A stretch of DNA of 64,000 bases, from the NCBI GenBank assembly GCA_019055375.1, contig JAHQIW010007340.1:124001-188000 (forward strand), given 5' to 3'. The translations under genes were made by a program, and so were the position numbers. The notes under the pieces were generated by a model. The model did not search any database. It was not told the origin of the DNA and saw nothing but the letters and a program-made list of their open reading frames with translations. Below, piece after piece: positions 10,401-20,149 of this stretch. Source of the stretch: Parelaphostrongylus tenuis (Eukaryota > Nematoda > Chromadorea > Rhabditida > Metastrongylidae). Within the stretch, counting starts at the first letter, position 1, and each line of letters begins with the position of its first letter.

Positions 10401-13400
10401 AATGGGGGACTAGGGTTCGTTGAAGCACTGTTGTATAAGACAAGGAGTCAGACCAAATATTTTCAGCTTACAGCACCATTCTCATAACATTTAGCACTAC
10501 AGATATGTGGACTTAGTCATCTGAGCAGAACCGCACGTATGTAACCAAGTATGAGAAGACCAGTGCTTCGCCCTTCCGAGACCATGTACCCACGGCCTAT
10601 CCATCTCTAGTTGGCAATGCTGGACGGTCTGGTCCAACTCCTCTGAATGTCTAACCCTCAGGGTGGTGGATCACTGTCTGCCCCACTTCCCTGACACTCG
10701 GTAACCCGTCCATCGGGAAGACTGTTGCTGGTTCAGTCTTCTCGCATATATTCACTCACATCAGAGAGGAGTAGACAGATGGTGATTCCCATGCTGCGGG
10801 TTAGGGATGCAGTCAAAGTGGAGCAGACCGTCCAGCGTTGCCGGCTAGAAATGTAAAGGACGTGAGTTTCATGGTACCGAAAGGGCTACATACAATAACT
10901 TTGATACTGACCCTTCTAAAATTATACATAGGCCAAATGTTTTTTTTCTTTGTATAATTTTCAACATGGGCTATACGGGGAAATAAGACGAAAGGCACGG
11001 ACATCGTTATGCGGAGCAAAACAACTCTTCTCTGTTCTCAATTACGAAACAATTTTAAAAATTGCGGAAATGATTCTAAACCAGTGATTTGAATCTGTAG
11101 AAACCCACTATAACGGCTGTACAAGTCCGACAGGGCTAAGACACTGAAGAACGCCGAGACAGGGAGCCACACTGCCGGAACAATCCACCACGACGTACGC
11201 GTCAGAGATTCCAGCAAATCAGAATCGAAGAGTCTAAGGATTTTATTTCAAGAAGGGGAACAGATAGAAAACATATGATCAGAATACTATCAGAAACTCA
11301 AAGAAAACCAATCGAAAAGTCAGAATCATTTGAAACACACCTAAGGGTTCCTTCGTATGGCTGATGAATCCACATCCAGTAGTCTGCTCCTAGACTTCCA
11401 ACTCTTGAAAGCACTCCGGTACTTTTGGAATCCAAAGTAGGATCGTCCTTTACATATAATCTCATACAGTAAACTTCAAACAAGGAAATATAAAAGCTCT
11501 CAGACCTTGTGTATGTTGTTTATATCGTATTTTTCCAACATCTGATAAGCGGCTTCTGAATGTTCATGTTTAACTCCGAGTATCCGACGATCACCTCGCA
11601 TAAACTCACTCACATCTTCACCAGCCAATTTTCGTAGAACCTAAAGATATTTTTTAATGGAAAAAAAGAAAACTCAATGGGATACGACTAGGCCATAGGT
11701 AGAATTATATAGATCCACTGATGAATAATTCTTCAATTGGAAAGTCGAAAGCAGATACAGCTTTGTAAAGCTTAGATGCAGCAGTTCACATTATGAAACA
11801 CTGACTGTACAAAACAGATAACTAAGTCGACATAAAAGTTCCTAATATAAAAATTATAATTCTTATCCAGAGTGCTTTGTTTGCACGGCTAAGGTTTGTG
11901 GATGGGTTTTTCATTAAACAAAACTGATAGCGTCTGATGAAATGTTTTGAGCCTTTCAGGTCTGGTATGGGCGTTTAAAGTGGTAAACGTCCGTCACGGT
12001 GTCAAAATAGATAACTAAGTCGATATAAAAGTTCCTAATAATCGAGGCCTCGCCCAAATGGTTCACCGCCTCGTCGTGGCTGGGGAGGTGCGCCTGAGTG
12101 TCGGAATGCTGAAGTACAGCGGACGTTCAAATCCCAAACAGGGCCACCCAAGCTAAGGAGGAGTCCGACGTCTCCACTCGGAAAACCCAGCTAAGAGCAA
12201 ACTGTAGGAAGAATGACCACCGTCTTGCTAGGTACTCGCAGAGTAGTAATATCCCTCTAATCTACAAATATCAGCGGCAACTCTAATGAGGCGACCTGAG
12301 TAAGCCCCGGCTAGGCTTACCTCGTAACTCCACGGAATAGAACGCCTCAACCAGCACATTTTCATGTGATGGGGTCCGGAAAAATTGAAAACAGACATTC
12401 AAGCATCCAAGTAAGTAAGCATAAGTAACACGCCGCTTAATTTTCCTGCCGTGCAGCGAGCCTTTCAGTCTACTCTACCATTACATTTCACAAACGATGA
12501 AGTCGTTTTTCCGTAAAACTGAAGCGGTCTTCTTTGCTGAGCATAGCTTCCTACTCAAACTCTAGTAGTCATTAGAAAGCTTAACTCTCGGCAATTTCAA
12601 TACTGTGTGTGGTTTTCGGAAAAGCCTCCTTAGTGAGCTGATGCAGTAGAGAATAAAATTGCAAAATTATAACTCTCATCCAAAGAACTTTGTTTGCACG
12701 GCTAGGGTTTGTGGATGGGTTTTCACTGAATGAAACTGATAGCGTCTGATGAAACGTTTTGAGCCTCTCAGGAGGTCTGGTATGGCGTTTTTGAGTGGTA
12801 AACGTACGTCACGGCTTTCCCGCTCACCTCATCACCACCACATGCCTTACGGTTCACCCTTGCTATTATTAACGATTGGTGCAAAAGCATCAAGAAGTAA
12901 TTAGCTAATAACAGCAGGAGTGAAGCGCAGGACATGTGCTACTGATGAGTTCCGCGAGACCGCCGAAACGTACGCATACCACTTGAAATGCTATACCAGA
13001 CCTTTCAAAAGACTCAAAACATTTCAACAGACTATGCCGAATTTTCAAGCGAGGTTTCAAAATTGTCTCTTATAAAGGTATTCTTACATATACTATATCC
13101 GATTCTATGGACGAATTTCGGCGACTGTAAGGCTAAAACTGGTTTTTGAAAAAGTCTATAAAGTCCACTTCCTCTGCTCCGAATGGTCGCCGACTACAGC
13201 ACTACTTCTCGTTGCAAGATCCGCAACTAAGTTTTGAACTAATTCGTGTGCGGATTTGCAACGAAAAGTAGTACTGTAGTCGGTGACTAATCGGGACACA
13301 AAAGGTGGGTCGTCCCCCGCTAGCGAAAACGCCCAGTTTGGGTCCGCGGAAGTCGACCTTTAACGAAAAGATGGCCATCACTCTTATGACACTATGAAGA

Positions 13401-13566
13401 TATTTTAGGAAACAAAGTGAATATATTATTAAAAATTGAGAAAATGCACCTTCTCGCCACCTGGATGTTTTGAAGCAAAGCGCGAGACGTCATAGACGTG
13501 GTCATTCAGAAGAAGTAGGAGTGGTCGTTCGGGATTACTCGGACTGTTTTCCTTGTCAAGCCCCAT
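7481..13566 (-). CDS. fath-1: Fatty acid 2-hydroxylase (FATH-1/FA2H), 322 aa, 8 exons
   Basis: This ER membrane enzyme adds a 2-hydroxyl to fatty acids destined for sphingolipids, using an N-terminal cytochrome b5 domain and a di-iron C-terminal domain. Exons: 13566-13450, 11640-11506, 11447-11341, 11233-11109, 10132-9980, 9885-9777, 9704-9547 and 7545-7481 (TAG). All junction phases agree and sum to 323 codons. The b5 domain shows the heme ligand motif HPGG at residue 34 and a second histidine in HEHS (64-66). The hydroxylase domain shows HRYVFH (189-194), HFLLHGLHH (208-216), YDMIHYYLHH (266-275) and YHHNHH (290-295), the full histidine-box set. The protein ends GMGPL. An acceptor at 13585-13584 lies 17 bases before the ATG and may be the spliced-leader site. 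Intron 7 (2 kb) carries a long palindromic element and a SINE. The exon 3 acceptor (TGTAAAG) is atypical but phase requires it. Confidence 0.95.
7822..8090 (+). repeat. tRNA-derived SINE, copy 6, in fath-1 intron 7
   Basis: Starts AAGGTGCGCTGCGACAC; box B region weak; body TTGTCTGGGAGGATAG; tail CTCAGGGATTGATCAACACC. Confidence 0.65.
8795..9520. mobile_element. Long palindromic fold-back element, copy 1 (fath-1 intron 7)
   Basis: Ends GCGGCGACAAATGAAAAACC and its diverged mirror TTTTCATTTGTTGC. The inner arms mirror each other around AAGAGCTCTTTCC-type sequence. No coding capacity. Confidence 0.6.
10380..10398. repeat. Poly-C tract
   Basis: C9 T C7 in the fath-1 intron between exons 4 and 5; a likely site of assembly or length variation. 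Confidence 0.7.
12655..13045. mobile_element. Palindromic element, second hammerhead family (H4)
   Basis: The left arm TTTTGAGCCTCTCAGGAGGTC and GGTATGGCGTTTTTGAGTGG is mirrored by CATACCACTTGAAATGC and CCAGACCTTTCAAAAGAC at the right. A degraded related left arm lies at about 11870-12005 and another at about 57340-57510. Confidence 0.55.
12935..12982 (+). ncRNA. Decayed hammerhead motif, second family, element H4
   Basis: Core CTGATGA (12942-12948) and GAAA (12965-12968) are intact, and stem I GTGCTA/TACCAC pairs at 5 of 6 positions. Stem II keeps only its first pair, and position 16.1 is C instead of T. Read with the 20.5-kb copy, the ancestor would have had stem II GGCGG/CCGCC. Confidence 0.48.
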
Positions 13567-13724
13567 CGAAGGAGAAAAAATGCCTGGAAATAAAGGGCTT
13601 CCTACTTATAAGTTTCCATCCATTTATGAACCAACAACACATTCAAGAATACTTGAGAAAACTATCAACATCGAGATCAAGTAATGTAAATATGGAAGAG
13701 CTTATATTCCGGAATGATGATGCA

Positions 13725-13868
13725 TTAACCCTTTGGAGACCACGTGCTACGGAACGTAACACACCGCGCGACGTCGCATCTCACTGCGCTACTGTAATGG
13801 CAGCGCCGCGTCTCGGGCCAAGCCAGGCCTGCCTGCAACTGCTGCAGCAGCGGTCCCCAATGGGTTAG
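13725..13868. mobile_element. piggyBac-like MITE copy 5, upstream of fath-1
   Basis: It starts TTAACCCTTTGGAGACCACG and ends GGTCCCCAATGGGTTA. It lies 159 bp upstream of the fath-1 ATG, within the likely promoter or outron. Confidence 0.7.
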
Positions 13869-14209
13869 AACATCGAGAGTCCTGAACGACGAAAACGCCG
13901 ATGAGAACAAAGACGTCTTTACGAGTAACATATCAGAGTGATTAACTACAAAATATTAAAGTTCCTTGATACTTTGTATTAGGAAATAAATGTCTAAGGG
14001 GAAAACTACTTCAAGAAAAAATTAAGTTGAAGATAAAAAAAGCAAGAAGATAACTAGGAAACAAATGTATGTTGAAAATTAGTGACTATATCAAAGCACC
14101 TTTGCAAATTATTTTTCTATCAGAAAAAGATTCATGAAAGAAAAGAGTATAAACTCGAAATGGCGACCATTTCTAAACCTCGGCATAATTGAAGAAATGT
14201 AAAACCAAA

Positions 14210-14430
14210 AAAAAAAAAGATTTAGGCTCCGACGAAGGCGTTGCCGCCGTCGGAACGTTAGCCACCGAGTTTTCAGGAAAGGAAGAGATCACAAACCTCA
14301 CGCAAGTTTTCGATAAGGAAGAGGACAGCTCGAGAGGAAGTATAATCGAATTAATCGACTGTAATTCTTTTCATCCAGCCGCTCCTAGCGGTAGTATGAG
14401 TGGAGAAGATAGAGTGGTGACTGGCAGAAT
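14210..14430 (+). pseudogene. Orphan coding-like fragment, acidic, unrecognised
   Basis: About 70 codons stay open after a poly-A run, with low-complexity acidic composition (SDEGVAAVG, GKEEITNLTQVFDKEE, ELIDC, HPAAPSGSMSG) and a base composition richer in G and C than its surroundings. It has no ATG of its own and is cut by a tRNA-like insertion at 14430. I do not recognise the family; a retroelement N-terminal region is one possibility. Confidence 0.35.
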
Positions 14431-14535
14431 AGGAGTGCCGATAGTGCAATGGTTAGCATGCGCCCTCCAAAAGGTTGACATACGGGTTCAATTCCTGTCC
14501 GACGTTCGAATTCTCACATATCACCCAACATTATT
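14430..14535 (+). repeat. tRNA-like repeat (second type)
   Basis: CCGATAGTGCAATGGTTAGC and CGGGTTCAATTCCTGTCCG, followed by the family tail ATATCACCCAACATTATTGG. It truncates the coding-like fragment at 14210-14430. Confidence 0.55.
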
Positions 14536-14789
14536 GGATATACCTACGATTATCGCTCAGGCCTTAACATGACGGCAAGCCGAAGAGATTTCTAGTACAT
14601 TCAAAAACCTCTCTGACTAATATCATTGCGCATGAGATTCGGATGAAAGAGAGACAATTACTACTAAACATAGAGGAGGTAAGACGCTTCTTGATATACT
14701 CGATCAATAAACATTTCGCGTCACATGTCTGCTACACGAAAGGCAGTCTGCCCAGCATAAAGAACTAAGAAGTCTTCTTAAACAATTAT

Positions 14790-15122
14790 GTGGAGTCCTG
14801 TGCAAAAACATTTGCGTCAGCCGGGATTCAAACCCATATCTCACTCTTTCCGGGGGCGTATGCTAACCGTTGCACCATCGACGCTCGTTTTGCACAGCCT
14901 TCTTTTTGTTTTCACGCTACAACGCGTTATCTGCCAATAGCCAACCGTCTACGCTCTGGCAGAGCACCCGCTATCGGCATTGAGCCCACTTGTAGCGTAA
15001 AAGAGTTCTGTTTTAAAACGAGTGTCGCTAGTGCAAGGGTTAGCATATGCCATCGGAAAGAGTGTGGTCTGGGTTCGAATCCCGGTTGATTCAAATGTTT
15101 TTGCACAGCACTCCACATCATT
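14790..15122. repeat. Inverted pair of tRNA-like repeats
   Basis: Two copies of a second tRNA-like unit lie head to head: minus at about 14795-14890 and plus at about 15022-15115. The outer ends are complementary (GTGGAGTCCTGTGCAAAAAC and its mirror). The plus unit has a box A-like GCTAGTGCAAGGGTTAGC and box B GGGTTCGAATCCC. No consistent acceptor stem forms, so I do not call tRNA genes. Confidence 0.6.
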
Positions 15123-15204
15123 GGGTGTATTACAGGATCATACCACAGCAAGTGGCGGTCAGATAAAAAGAATTCTTAGATTTCCTGAAAAGACCGTCAG
15201 ACAA

Positions 15205-15475
15205 TGAGCACAGCGTTGAAATCAGCAAACATCACGCTATCGAACGATTGATAATAGTCCGAAGAGAGAGCTCTATTCGACGAGAAATTCGCGCGTCTGC
15301 AACTCAAAGAATTTCCTCCTATAAAAGGTCAAAATCAAGGCTTTTTCGAAAACCGCCCACGTGAGGCTCTAGCCAAAACTCTAGGCTTTCAAACAATCGC
15401 TAACAATCCTATGAGAAAAGTTCCTATCTAATGAATGGGATCAGATTTTCATTTGTCGCCTCATAATGGGGACAA
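15205..15475. mobile_element. Long palindromic fold-back element, right-half copy
   Basis: Only one arm is present, from AGCACAGCGTTGAAATCAGC to TTTCATTTGTCGCC. Confidence 0.5.
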
Positions 15476-15987
15476 GCACCTGAAACTTTTCCAATGGCTT
15501 CTACAAGCGCCTTATCAACCAACAGTGACTAGAATGCGTTGGAAATTCAATCGTAAAATTGAAAAAGCAGGGAAAAAACAATCCTCAAAGGGAAAAAAAT
15601 CAAAAACCAACATTTTACATATAAGATCAAAAAGTAGAAACCGATTTACCAGCGTCGGAATCGAATGAAGTGATAAAAATGGACATAAACGGACATGAAT
15701 CGATAATCAGAAACGAGATTACCTGGAAAAAATTACTCTTATGGGTGACGACCTGAGGAAACCTCGGCTAGGTTTACCCCAGGTCTCAATGGAACAAAAC
15801 ATCTAAACCAACACAGGGAACCTGTGCTAGGGCTCGCACTATCAGTGAAGACGGGCCGTTCAAGTATAAGTGTTTTGGTTATACCTTTTCTTCGAGTGCT
15901 TTATTAAGACCAAGCTCAAATTTCAATAGATCCTTTCATTACTATTTGAGCCAACATGTCATGTGGTCTGGTAAGGGCTCTTGTACA

Positions 15988-16030
15988 ACCCGATACACGT
16001 GTTTCGTCCTTACAGACTCGTCAGTCGGGC
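15988..16030 (-). ncRNA. Hammerhead ribozyme, element H2, minus strand
   Basis: Reverse complement gives stem I GCCCGA with TCGGGT (6 pairs including G-U), core CTGACGA, stem II with a GTAA tetraloop, GAAA, palindromic stem III and a GTA triplet. It is intact on inspection. Confidence 0.82.
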
Positions 16031-16271
16031 AGAACCCGTCGTCTTTCGATATTTTTATAGTCAGTTCTCTACGGAGCCTTACACTCCTTATAGAGAGAGA
16101 GAATTATGATGAAAGTACCAGCCAATGAGCAATCGAGTGCACAACACTCTGGGTTAGGTGAAGGTTTCACTTGACATAGAGTGTTAAGCGTTCGTCTTCG
16201 ATGACTCTCTGTAAGGAGTGCAAGGCACCAGAGAGAACTGACTATAAAAATATCGAAAGACGATGGGTTCT

Positions 16272-16314
16272 GCCCGGCTGACGAGTCTGTAAGGACGAAA
16301 CACGTGTATCGGGC
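16272..16314 (+). ncRNA. Hammerhead ribozyme, element H2, plus strand
   Basis: Stem I GCCCGG 16272-16277 with TCGGGC 16309-16314; core CTGACGA 16278-16284; stem II 16285-16288 with 16293-16296 and GTAA loop; GAAA 16297-16300; 2-bp stem III with ACGT; GTA triplet with predicted cleavage after 16308. No invariant base is lost. Confidence 0.82.
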
Positions 16315-16397
16315 TGTACAAGAGCCTTTACCAGACCACATGACAAGTTGGCTCAAATAATAATGAAGGATCTCAAGTGTTTTGGTTGTTTTACGTT

Positions 16398-17140
16398 AGA
16401 CAGTGACAAATGAAAGACCGATCCCTTTTGCTGGACAAGAACTTTTCATAAAGTGTTAGCAATCATTCGAAACCCTAGATCTCCGGCTAGTGCAAAACGC
16501 GGTCATTTTCTAGTAAAGTCTTTTGATGACGTTCCAGTGAAAGGAGATCATTTGTGTTTCACACTCGCATATTTCTCGCAGGAGAGGGATCCTTCATTCG
16601 ACTGTTAGTAATCATTGGATAGCGTAAAATTTAACGAATCCGACGATGTACTTATTTTCGCAAAAAATCGTTTCTCTGCAGTACAGCAGCGAAAATAAGA
16701 TTCATTCACATACGCGGGTGTCTTGGCTAATCTACGGGGTGGGGCGGGGGGGGAGCAGGTGAGTGCCGCGGTTCCAACACGGTCATCGATCGAGACGCCT
16801 CGGCGGACCACATATGAGGCGCGATTTTGCTTACACGATTGAGAATTGTTTCTCCGCTTCAAAGGTAACTCTAGATTAAACGTATGACTCTGATACTACA
16901 AGATTTCCTTTATACGTTCATGTGCTTTTCGTGCTACCAGCGAAGAAATAGTTGAATTGCGCTGCCGATGTAAAACAAAATTTTATTTCGAATTTCACAG
17001 CGCTATACAAGAGTGTTTTCGATAACGGCCACCTGGGGACTCTAGCCAGAGATTGAAGCTTTCGAATGATTACTGACACTCTTATGTAAAGATTTTGTCC
17101 AGAAGAAAAGAGATCGATTTTTCATTTGTCGTCGTCTATT
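16398..17140. mobile_element. Long palindromic fold-back element, copy 3
   Basis: Runs from GTGACAAATGAAAGACCGAT to TTTTTCATTTGTCG with a GC-rich centre near 16740 (GGGGCGGGGGGGGAGC). Confidence 0.6.
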
Positions 17141-17242
17141 ACAATGAATCGTAATTTAACTTAACTCTATCAAAATCGAATTTTTTCTATAAGCTTCGGT
17201 TATTGGCTTAATCAACAAAGAATACAGGAATAATATAAAAAA

Positions 17243-17340
17243 GCCGGTAGCGGAATGGTGAGCAAGCGCCCCCGGGAAGGGCTAGATGCGAGTTCGAATC
17301 CTTTCCGACACAAAGTCTTCCATACCACTCAACACTACTA
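17243..17340 (+). repeat. tRNA-like repeat (second type)
   Basis: GCCGGTAGCGGAATGGTGAG with a variable arm, then GAGTTCGAATCCTTTCCGAC; tail CCATACCACTCAACACTAC. Confidence 0.5.
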
Positions 17341-17639
17341 GGGTAGATTTTTGTAAAATTATATCACGGCTAAAGCGCGTTCAAATGAAAATTCGGCTTT
17401 CAAACTGATCGAGTCGCTGGTGATGTCCGGGACATTCTACCCAGTGCTGATCCGATTTCGCTACATTGAATAACTCTGATAAATCCATAAATAAACATAA
17501 TTCACCTTCCAGGAGGTCCCTGGGTGTATAACACTCTAAAAACCCCAAGTGGGAAGCCCAGGTCAACATAGAGAGCTTCTAGAGAAATGAAAGAACGACG
17601 ACGAGCTCTGAAATTCAACGATGTTGAGCGATTTGCAAA

Positions 17640-17720
17640 ACTTCAAACCTCAAGAGGGATCGAACCCACGTCTCATCCTTTCCAGGGCGAGTGCTAACCT
17701 ATTGCACTATCGCGGCTTTT
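17640..17720 (-). repeat. tRNA-like repeat (second type)
   Basis: The plus-strand view shows GGGATCGAACCCACGTCTC and GCTAACCTATTGCACTATCG, i.e. B and A boxes on the minus strand. Confidence 0.5.
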
Positions 17721-18019
17721 GATATCGGTGGTAATGTGTCACCACAATTGAGCAAAAAAAAAAAACAATAGAAAATCCGCCTTGAAAATCGACTTTCCTT
17801 CAAAGCCTCAAGTCACCCTAATCAATACTGATTCTGCTGTGATCCAGCCAGTACCACAAGGTTGATAAGGAAATTTCATGAAAATTATCGCTTACAATAC
17901 ATAAGGAACTGCTCGATGTTATTGATCATTACTGTTCTAATTTATTGAGTTATTGATTGGTTTTTAGCTAGAATTCCCCCAGCAACTGGCTTGACGTTCT
18001 GGCTAAGTCATCAAAAAAT

Positions 18020-18450
18020 AAACTATTTTGAGAAACTATTTTTACTTTTATTTTGATAAGATTTATGAAAGACAGAAATCCCAAGGACAAAGATCGTCGC
18101 TCGCAGTAAAGAAAGAAGGTGAAACTCTGGACTGGGACGAGTTCAAAGACGAGCGCAACGGCCTTCCTGGGTATGACCGATGGCGAAGTAAAACGCCGGC
18201 GAACGGCGGCTAAGGCAAAAGCAACTTCCCTTGGCAAAGCGCCAAAACCGGGGAAAGCCTTCGTTATCAACGATGTCAGTGCGACGACGGCGAGTACAAA
18301 CACTGAGAAGAAACATCCAAGGGGCGAGACAATATGGTAGTGGGAGACGCCCCTTTGGGAGGGGAGGGAAACGAGAAAGACCAAGAAAATTTCCCACTCT
18401 TGAAGTTTTCCCCGATTTTCGGGGACCTGATGGACTGCCATGAATTTCTC
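18020..18450 (+). pseudogene. Orphan GC-rich coding-like segment, frameshifted, unrecognised
   Basis: One frame reads LDWDEFKDERNGLPGYDRW then stops; the overlapping frame continues GEVKRRRTAAKAKATS and GKAPKPGKAFVINDVS. A basic, Pro/Lys-rich stretch after an acidic one, with GC well above the flanks, suggests a frameshifted relic. Long open frames on the opposite strand are shadows of this composition. The next 400 bp (18540-18820) is also GC-rich and unexplained. Confidence 0.3.
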
Positions 18451-18823
18451 CCTTCATTTCTCATCTACTTTAACCCTCATACTGACCCAATTAACCCAAA
18501 AGAATCGCAAATGAAAGCGTCGAATTTTAGGCTATCCATTTGAATACCTTCATACCACTTTTTTCTGCAATTTCGCGTAAGGTGGCGCTGTCTCTAAGAC
18601 CGTTCCGATTTTTTCCGCAATTTCGCGTGACGGCCATGATCATGATGTCATCGATCCAGGCAGATCACTTCTTGACACTGAGGCGTATATCATCGATATC
18701 GGTGCCGAAATTCTCTTCAGAGGAGGTTGAACCAGCCTTTGGCGAGATCGTCCATGCCGGCATCGGATGTGCCTTGACCTACCGACCGATGGGACGACGC
18801 CTAATTTTTTGGTTTAAACGGTT

Positions 18824-19572
18824 ATGGGGGAACAAATGAAAACCGACCTTGTCCGCTGGAGAGGTAATTCTCATAGGAGTGTTCGTGACCATTCGAAAGC
18901 TGAGACTTCAGGCTACAGCCCCATGTCGCCGGTTTTTGCGAACACCCTTCTGTAACCCTCTAAAATCCACACAAAACAGTCTCAAACGCGCATTTTTCTC
19001 TCCGGACAGAGCTCTTTCTTTGGATTGTTGGTAGTCAATCGATAGCGTAACGTTGCTGCTTCCAATGCTATGCTTATATCCTGAAAAGGCCGTTTCTCTG
19101 CATTGTAGCACGTGAGCTAAGTTCAATTCGCATGTGCGACGAAGGGGGTCTTTGGCCAATTCACGTGCGCTGAGGCGATGATCGATCAATCTTGAATCGC
19201 TCTTACGACATCGTATCAGCGGCACGTGACTTGGCCAAAGACCACCTTGGTCGCACATGCGAATTGGACTTAGCTCACGTGCTACGTTGCAGAGAAACGG
19301 TTTTTTCGGGATATATGCACAGCGTGAAATCAGCAACGATTATGCTATCGAATGATACTAGTAGTCCAAAGAAAGAGCTCTGTCCGGCGAGAAATAAGCG
19401 CATCTGCAACGCAAGAAATCTCCCTTAGTAAGAAAGTCAAAAGAGAGGCTTTTTCAAAAACCGGCGAGTGTGTCTGTAGCCTGAAATATCATCGTTCAAA
19501 AGATTACTAGCATTCGTATGAAAAGTTCCTGTCGCTTTTGAGATCGCTCTTCACTTGTCCCTTCGTAACCGA
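18824..19572. mobile_element. Long palindromic fold-back element, copy 4 (clearest)
   Basis: About 750 bp. Outer ends GGTTATGGGGGAACAAATGA and its mirror TTCACTTGTCCCTTCGTAACC. The innermost arms around 19195 are close to perfect: GAATTCGCATGTGCGAC-like sequence beside GTAGCACGTGAGCTAAGTTC appears inverted on the two sides. Confidence 0.68.
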
Positions 19573-19640
19573 ATAGAACCCATTCTCACATCTTTTTGCT
19601 AGATATGCAACTCAATTTCGAAAGACCGCAAGTAGCTCCG

Positions 19641-19915
19641 GGGTTAGAAGTGCACTGCGACACAGACATGGTCTAACTATCGATGGTTGATGGTTCGACC
19701 CCGTGCTTAAAGCTCACTAGGCCTTCTATACTACCTTCGAGGTCGGTGAATTGGTGCCAGACTTGCCTAGGAGGATCATAATGCTGATTTGATGCATTGG
19801 TAGGGCACCGCGAGTCATTGTAAAGGCCGAATAGGCATTCAATCACTTCAAACGATGATACGAATGGAATTGAATGCATGACCCGTCCATCACGGATGGA
19901 TCAACGCCGAGCGTT
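19641..19915 (+). repeat. tRNA-derived SINE, copy 7
   Basis: Well-preserved body CACCGCGAGTCATTGTAAAG and tail GAATGCATGACCCGTCCATC; box B GATGGTTCGACCCCG. Confidence 0.7.
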
Positions 19916-20149
19916 AGGTTCCTCATTCTAAACAAGTCTGTGCGTGAAGAAAGAGTAGTACTACTGTGCAATCACACTGCTGTCAGTGTTTGATGAGATT
20001 CTATAATTTCCACATAGAATAGGGCGATATTCATCTTCTAATTTTGATATGCTGTCAGTCGAAACATTACTCAATAGTATCTTACACTCGATTGGTTTAT
20101 AACACATTGTTATAAACATTCAATATAGCCAGAGGGAATATTTTAAGCT

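Larger units (their letters stand above)
15924..16373. mobile_element. Palindromic hammerhead element H2
   Basis: Same family as H1, with near-identical arms (GAGCCAACATGTCATGTGG at the left, mirrored at the right). A left extension from about 15886 (TTCGAGTGCTTTATTAAGACC) also appears beside the 36.0- and 37.2-kb copies and, inverted, after H1, so the full element probably starts there. Confidence 0.8.

Noticed and set aside
13470..13868. Plus-strand 132-codon open frame
   Set aside because: Antisense shadow of fath-1 exon 1 running on into a MITE.
15022..15115. True tRNA gene
   Set aside because: A and B boxes are good, but acceptor and anticodon stems do not pair and the unit is repeated many times with an attached tail.
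18143..18464. Minus-strand open frames up to 157 codons
   Set aside because: They overlap each other in several frames and reflect high GC; no motif and no splice context.
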